Positions 46,784 to 50,433 of a stretch of 50,433 bases of DNA are shown here, piece by piece (the stretch's first letter is position 1; every line of letters begins with the position of its first letter). The translations under genes and the position numbers were made by a program. Under the pieces are notes generated by a model. It was not told the DNA's origin. It worked only from the letters and a program-made list of their open reading frames with translations, and made no database searches. Source of the stretch: JACVRW01 sp038323835 (GTDB lineage: Bacteria > Actinomycetota > Thermoleophilia > Solirubrobacterales > Thermoleophilaceae); assembly GCA_038323835.1 (NCBI GenBank), contig JBBQHI010000027.1, positions 1 to 50,433 on the forward strand, read 5' to 3'.

Positions 46784-47746
46784 ATGAGCCGGGTCCTTGT
46801 GACGGGCGGCGCCGGGACGATCGGCGTTGCGGTGGTCCGGCGGCTGCTCGCCGACCCGTCGTGGGAGGTGCGGGTGGCCGATCAGCGCGAGGCGCCGGAT
46901 TGGATCCGCCAGTCTTGCGAGGTCGTGACCGCCGACCTGCGCGACTCGGCGGCCGCGGGGCGAGCCGCCGCCGGCTGCTCGCACGTGATCCACCTCGCGG
47001 CGATCGTCGGTGGCATCGGCAACTTCCACAAGCTCCCGTACACGCTCCTCGAGATGAACACGGGCCTCCTCAACGGCGTCTTCCGCGGCGCCCTCGATGC
47101 CGGCGTCGAACGGCTCGTGTACGTGTCGTCCTCGATGGTGTTCGAGCGCGCCACGGAATACCCGACCACCGAGGAGCACATCGCCCACACCCCGATTCCC
47201 GACTCCGCGTACGGGTTCTCGAAGCTCGCCGGCGAGGTCTACTGCCGCGCGCTCCACGACGAGTTCGGCGTCCCGTTCACGATCTGCCGCCCGTTCAACG
47301 CGTACGGGCCGGGCGAGATGCCCGCGGACGAGCCCGGCATCGCCCACATGGTGCCCGACCTGATCCGCAAGGTCCTCGAGGGACAGAAGCCGCTCCAGAT
47401 ATTCGGCTCGGGCGAGCAGACGCGCACGATTACGCACATCGACGACATCGCCGACGGCCTCGTGACCGCCATGGCGCACCCAGGGGCCGAGAACGAGGAC
47501 TTCAACATCTCCGCCGCCGAGGAGCTGACCGTCGCCGAGATCGCGCGCATCGTGTGGGAGGCCTGCGGCCGACCGGCGGAGGAGTTCGAGCTCGAGCACC
47601 TGCCGAGCTTCAGCGTGGACGTGCAGCGCCGCTGGCCGTCGGTCGAGAGGGCGCGCAAGCTGCTTGGCTGGCAGGCGAAGATCGGCCCGCGCGAGGGGAT
47701 CGAGGCCACCGCGCAGTGGCTGCGCGGGGTGGTCGAGCCGGTCTGA
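46784..47746 (+). CDS. NAD-dependent epimerase/dehydratase, extended SDR
   Basis: Nucleotide-sugar modifying enzyme of 320 residues. NAD-binding RVLVTGGAGTIGVAVVRRLL, then HVIHLAAIVGGIGNFHKLPY, RLVYVSSSMVFERATEYPTT (catalytic Ser region), YGFSKLAGEVYCRAL with Tyr143 and Lys147, FTICRPFNAYGPGEM, THIDDIADGLVTAM and a C-terminal substrate domain ending LLGWQAKIGPREGIEATAQW. The IVGG and NTGLLNGVF segments recall GDP-mannose epimerase/UDP-sugar epimerase branches, but the exact substrate cannot be assigned. It stands third in the plus-strand run of precursor genes. Its stop lies in a perfect palindrome shared with the convergent gene. Confidence 0.9.
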   Translation: MSRVLVTGGAGTIGVAVVRRLLADPSWEVRVADQREAPDWIRQSCEVVTADLRDSAAAGRAAAGCSHVIHLAAIVGGIGNFHKLPYTLLEMNTGLLNGVFRGALDAGVERLVYVSSSMVFERATEYPTTEEHIAHTPIPDSAYGFSKLAGEVYCRALHDEFGVPFTICRPFNAYGPGEMPADEPGIAHMVPDLIRKVLEGQKPLQIFGSGEQTRTITHIDDIADGLVTAMAHPGAENEDFNISAAEELTVAEIARIVWEACGRPAEEFELEHLPSFSVDVQRRWPSVERARKLLGWQAKIGPREGIEATAQWLRGVVEPV

Positions 47747-47756
47747 GGCGCCTCAG
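47743..47756. repeat. Perfect 14-bp palindrome holding both convergent stop codons
   Basis: CTGAGGCGCCTCAG is its own reverse complement. It contains the TGA of the SDR gene (47744-47746) and the minus-strand TGA of the membrane gene (47755-47753) in mirror positions. It may act as a small bidirectional hairpin, though no T-run follows on either side. Confidence 0.6.
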
Positions 47757-49144
47757 CCGGGCGCGACCTCGCATTCGCGGTCGTTGTCAAGCAACCCGCC
47801 GAGGTGGAGCAGCGCCGCCACCGACACCGCGGTCACGCCCATGATCACCCGGCTGGCCGAGGTCGAGATCTGGTACGCGAGTGAGTCCGAGGTGATCATG
47901 AACGCCCAGATCACGGACGCCAGCGTGCCGAGGCCCGCAAGCAGGTAGAAGGCCGCCTCACGGCGCAGCCCGCGGGTGGCGAGCGCGAGCAGCACGAGCA
48001 CGATCGCCAGCGGCACCACGTAGGCCAGCCCGCCGCTCTCGAGCATCGGGTAGAGCGCCTTGAACGACGGCACGATGCGATCCGAGCGGTCGATGAGGAA
48101 GCTGGGATCGAGGCCTTTCCCGATCGGGAGGTTGCTCTTGAGGTCGTGGCCGCTGGCCCAGAGCCGCCAGGGCGCGACCGCTACCAACACCCCAAGGAAG
48201 CCGAGCGCGAGCGGGATCAGCAGCCTCCAAGCCCGGCCGGCGGCGAGCACGAGGGCCGCGGCCACGAAGACCGCCACCGTGACCAGGAGGCCTTCGTTCT
48301 TGACGTTCGCCGTGGCCCCGAGCAGCAGGCCTCCAAGTGCGAGGTAGCGCCAGTCGAGCTCGCGCAGCCACAGTCCGAGGCAGAGCACGCCGGGCACGGC
48401 GATCAGTGCCATCGGCACGTCCGCGTAGGCCGTCATCAGCTGCCCCGAGAACGTCGTGCCCAGCGCGAGCGCCAGCACCACGGGCAGCCACACCCAGATG
48501 CGGCTGAAGCGCGAGCCCAGGTACGCGAGCGAGCCGAGTGAGGCCACGAGCAGGATCCACAGCGCGGCGTGGATCGCCTGGCCGTCGACCCCGCCCATCC
48601 CCCTGAAGTAGACGGACTCGAAGAGCGGCAGGAGGATCGGGTACTCCTGGTGCGCGAACGCGTAGGGGAGGCCCGCGAAGACCTGCTCGTCGAGGCCGCT
48701 GCTCGTGAGCACAACGGCCTTGCGCGTCCAGATCGACCATCCGTCCCACTCGCTGAGCGGCCGCACGCCCGCAGCGATCAACCCCACCACGAGCAGCGCG
48801 GCGAGGAGCGCCAGCGCCACCCCCACGACGATCCTCTCGTTGCGCGTCGCGGCGCTTGGCCGAGCGGCTTCGCCTGGGCGGTGACGCCGGAACTCCAGGG
48901 CCGCCCCGGCGCCGCAGAGGAACAGGGCAAGCAGCACGAACGCCGGGAGGCTCAGCTCTCCGCCGAGTGTCAGGAAGAGAATGCCGAGCAGCAGGGTGGC
49001 GGCCGCGCCCGCGAGGTACGCGAGCCCCGCCGAGGCCAGCAGGCTCCGGACCCGAAGCTTGGTGAGGCCGATCGCGAGCAGCACGCCCTGGCCCGCCAGC
49101 GCGAACAGGACCGTGACCCCCACAAGTCCCAGAACCGTCCTCAC
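47753..49144 (-). CDS. Polytopic membrane protein, GT-C-like glycosyltransferase candidate
   Basis: A 463-residue membrane protein with roughly a dozen hydrophobic helices. The first large loop contains PLSEWDGWSIWTRKAVVLTS and FAHQEYPILLPLFESVYFRG, the W-D-x-W...K-A...Y-P-x-L-x-P pattern I associate with uncharacterised actinobacterial GT-C-like proteins; the acidic residue there is a candidate for polyprenyl-phosphate-sugar binding. The GTG at 49144 overlaps the stop of the upstream gene (GTGA), which fixes the start; longer in-frame extensions would run antisense through that gene. Role in glycan polymerisation or decoration is inferred from the fold and locus. Confidence 0.77.
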   Translation of the reverse strand: MRTVLGLVGVTVLFALAGQGVLLAIGLTKLRVRSLLASAGLAYLAGAAATLLLGILFLTLGGELSLPAFVLLALFLCGAGAALEFRRHRPGEAARPSAATRNERIVVGVALALLAALLVVGLIAAGVRPLSEWDGWSIWTRKAVVLTSSGLDEQVFAGLPYAFAHQEYPILLPLFESVYFRGMGGVDGQAIHAALWILLVASLGSLAYLGSRFSRIWVWLPVVLALALGTTFSGQLMTAYADVPMALIAVPGVLCLGLWLRELDWRYLALGGLLLGATANVKNEGLLVTVAVFVAAALVLAAGRAWRLLIPLALGFLGVLVAVAPWRLWASGHDLKSNLPIGKGLDPSFLIDRSDRIVPSFKALYPMLESGGLAYVVPLAIVLVLLALATRGLRREAAFYLLAGLGTLASVIWAFMITSDSLAYQISTSASRVIMGVTAVSVAALLHLGGLLDNDRECEVAPG

Positions 49145-49644
49145 TTGCGCCGCTCCGCGAGCAGGAGGCCGGGCGCGTACTGCTGCACCGGGGAGAACTC
49201 GCGAGGCCCGAAGCCCGCCTCGGCCGGTGTGAGCCCGATGAACACGACCCAGTGCGCCCCCGAGTCCTGAACGGCGACGCGCGGGTAGAGCCGGTACGTG
49301 AGCCACTGGTAGGTGGCGTCGTCGGCGCCCGTGGTGCGGAGGTAGAAGCTCACCCGCGGCGGCAGCTTTCCGTTCAGCCATTCGACGAAGCCGACATTGG
49401 CGCCGATAGCGGCGCCCGGATGCGTCTCGATGTCGGCCGCGGGAATCGCCGCGTTCGCACGCCGCTCGCTACGGAACGCCTGCCAGGCCGTCCAGGAGCC
49501 GGACAGCGTGACGAACACGAGAATCCCGAGCACGGCCGCGACAGCCGCCGACCGGATCCCGGCCGGTGCGCCCCGGACCCGTGCGCGCCAGGCGAGGAGC
49601 GCCGCGGCGACCAGGACCGCGAACGCTTGGCTGAGCATCGTCAT
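49141..49644 (-). CDS. Membrane-anchored protein of unknown function
   Basis: A 167-residue protein. An N-terminal hydrophobic helix (SQAFAVLVAAALLAWRARV) and a second one (SAAVAAVLGILVFVTLSG) are followed by an extracytoplasmic region of about 120 residues with GANVGFVEWLNGKLPPRVSF, TYQWLTYRLYPRVAVQDSGA and HWVVFIGLTPAEAGF. This resembles the soluble part of membrane proteins that accompany GT-C-like enzymes in actinobacteria, but I recognise no named family. The start could be ATG 49644 or ATG 49638. It overlaps the start of the GT-C-like gene, so the two probably work together. It is divergent from the UbiA gene. Confidence 0.65.
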   Translation of the reverse strand: MTMLSQAFAVLVAAALLAWRARVRGAPAGIRSAAVAAVLGILVFVTLSGSWTAWQAFRSERRANAAIPAADIETHPGAAIGANVGFVEWLNGKLPPRVSFYLRTTGADDATYQWLTYRLYPRVAVQDSGAHWVVFIGLTPAEAGFGPREFSPVQQYAPGLLLAERRK

Positions 49645-49769
49645 GGTGCGAGACGTGTGTACCACGGGCACACGAGCCGTGGGGCCCTGGGAGTCGCGCG
49701 CCTGGCTCGATTTCCACGCCGCGATCGACGCGGATTGGGCGCAGGACGCTCTATCGTCGCCGAGGGTCC

Positions 49770-50433
49770 ATGGCCACCAACAGAGAATCAGCCGACGATC
49801 CCGACCTCGCCGTGCTCGACCCGACCGCAGACGCGCATGCGGCCGAGCTGGCAGCCGAGGGCGTTGCACCGGAACCCCTCGCGGCGGTGCGCAGGACCCC
49901 GGTGCTGCTGCTCGAGACGATGCGGCCCAAGCAGTGGATCAAGAACCTGTTCGTGTTCGCCGGGCTGGCGTTCGCCGGGAAGGTCACCCACGCGGGCTCC
50001 GTGGCACTGGCGCTCGCGACGTTCGCCGCGTTCTGCCTCGCGAGCGGCGCCACCTACCTGCTGAACGACGTTCGCGACGCGGAGGCCGACCGCCACAACC
50101 CGCGCACCGCTTCGCGGCCGATCGCCCGCGGCGAGCTGTCGCCGGCGCTTGCGCTGGCGGTCGCGGCCGTGTCCGCCAGTGCGGCGCTCGGCATCGCGGC
50201 GCTCGTGAACTGGGAGACGCTGGCGGTGCTGGGCGGCTTCGTGGTGTTGCAACTCGGCTACTCGCACGGCTTGAAGCACGTGCTGTTCGTAGACGTGATG
50301 GCGATCGCCGCCGGCTTTGTGCTGCGCGCGGCGGCTGGCGGGCTCGCCATCGACGTGCCGATCTCCTCGTGGCTCCTGCTCTGCACCGGCCTGCTCGCGA
50401 TCTTCCTCGGCTTCACGAAGCGGCGCGCGGAGG
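49770..50433 (+). CDS. UbiA-family prenyltransferase, decaprenyl-phosphate phosphoribosyltransferase-like (3' end outside window)
   Basis: Integral membrane enzyme joining a polyprenyl phosphate to phosphoribose pyrophosphate, the first step towards decaprenyl-phosphoryl ribose/arabinose donors. The frame from ATG 49770 stays open to the right edge (221 codons). After a 45-residue soluble N-terminus come ETMRPKQWIKNLFVFAGLAF, ATYLLNDVRDAEADRHNPRT with the first Asp-rich motif (N-D-x-x-D-x-x-x-D), ASRPIARGELSP, and GLKHVLFVDVMAIAAGFVLR. MRPKQWIKN and the Asp motif are typical of the DPPR-synthase branch rather than quinone UbiA. It suggests arabinose- or ribose-containing glycans. TATCGT (49752-49757) ends 12 nt before the start. 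Confidence 0.88.
   Translation, partial: MATNRESADDPDLAVLDPTADAHAAELAAEGVAPEPLAAVRRTPVLLLETMRPKQWIKNLFVFAGLAFAGKVTHAGSVALALATFAAFCLASGATYLLNDVRDAEADRHNPRTASRPIARGELSPALALAVAAVSASAALGIAALVNWETLAVLGGFVVLQLGYSHGLKHVLFVDVMAIAAGFVLRAAAGGLAIDVPISSWLLLCTGLLAIFLGFTKRRAE

Noticed and set aside
1..50433. tRNA, rRNA, CRISPR arrays, insertion sequences or phage genes
   Set aside because: I found no transposase motifs, direct-repeat arrays, or rRNA/tRNA-like sequence by eye; structured RNA with weak sequence signals could have been missed.

Overview
The window is very GC-rich and densely coded. A high-GC actinobacterium is likely, and a deep-branching one such as Thermoleophilia/Solirubrobacterales is my best guess. 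The grounds are an adenosylcobalamin-dependent ribonucleotide reductase, DUF6328 and DUF892 proteins, a CsoR repressor, a decaprenyl-phosphate phosphoribosyltransferase-like UbiA protein, and many genes that appear leaderless, with a TANNNT hexamer 6-12 nt before the start codon. The taxonomy is inference.

Bases 1-8400 hold housekeeping and metabolic genes: nrdJ (5' end outside the window), a small membrane protein, a NarL-type sensor kinase/response regulator pair, peptidase T and a succinate-semialdehyde-type aldehyde dehydrogenase. Bases 8400-9700 contain an alpha/beta hydrolase surrounded by decayed gene fragments (cupin N-terminus, SnoaL-like N-terminus, frameshifted SLC13/ArsB-like permease). 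Bases 9700-12400 carry csoR with a probable operator, a HAD hydrolase, a 55-residue membrane protein absent from simple ORF lists, a DUF892 ferritin-like protein with a histone-H1-like tail, and a DUF6328 membrane protein. Bases 12430-13020 hold two more relics: a GT2 glycosyltransferase with one nonsense codon and two frameshifts, and an antisense hexapeptide-repeat acyltransferase fragment.

From 13.2 kb to the right edge the window is one large cell-surface glycan locus. It has a Wzm/Wzt-type ABC exporter with a Wzt C-terminal domain, two Wzx/MATE-like flippases, at least eight glycosyltransferase proteins (two of them two-domain fusions), three large GT-C-like membrane proteins, about nine methyltransferases, a WecG/TagA-family transferase, a nucleotide-sugar 6-dehydrogenase, an extended SDR, a WbpB/WlbA-like oxidoreductase with a WbpE-like aminotransferase, L-2-hydroxyglutarate oxidase, and a UbiA-family DPPR-synthase-like gene running off the right edge. 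Strands alternate often, many units start from their own leaderless promoter, and convergent genes commonly abut or overlap at their 3' ends.

The most interesting idea is that lhgO, the WbpB-like 3-dehydrogenase and the WbpE-like aminotransferase form a self-contained cofactor cycle. WbpB/WlbA-type enzymes are known to discharge NADH onto 2-oxoglutarate, giving 2-hydroxyglutarate. LhgO would turn that by-product back into 2-oxoglutarate.
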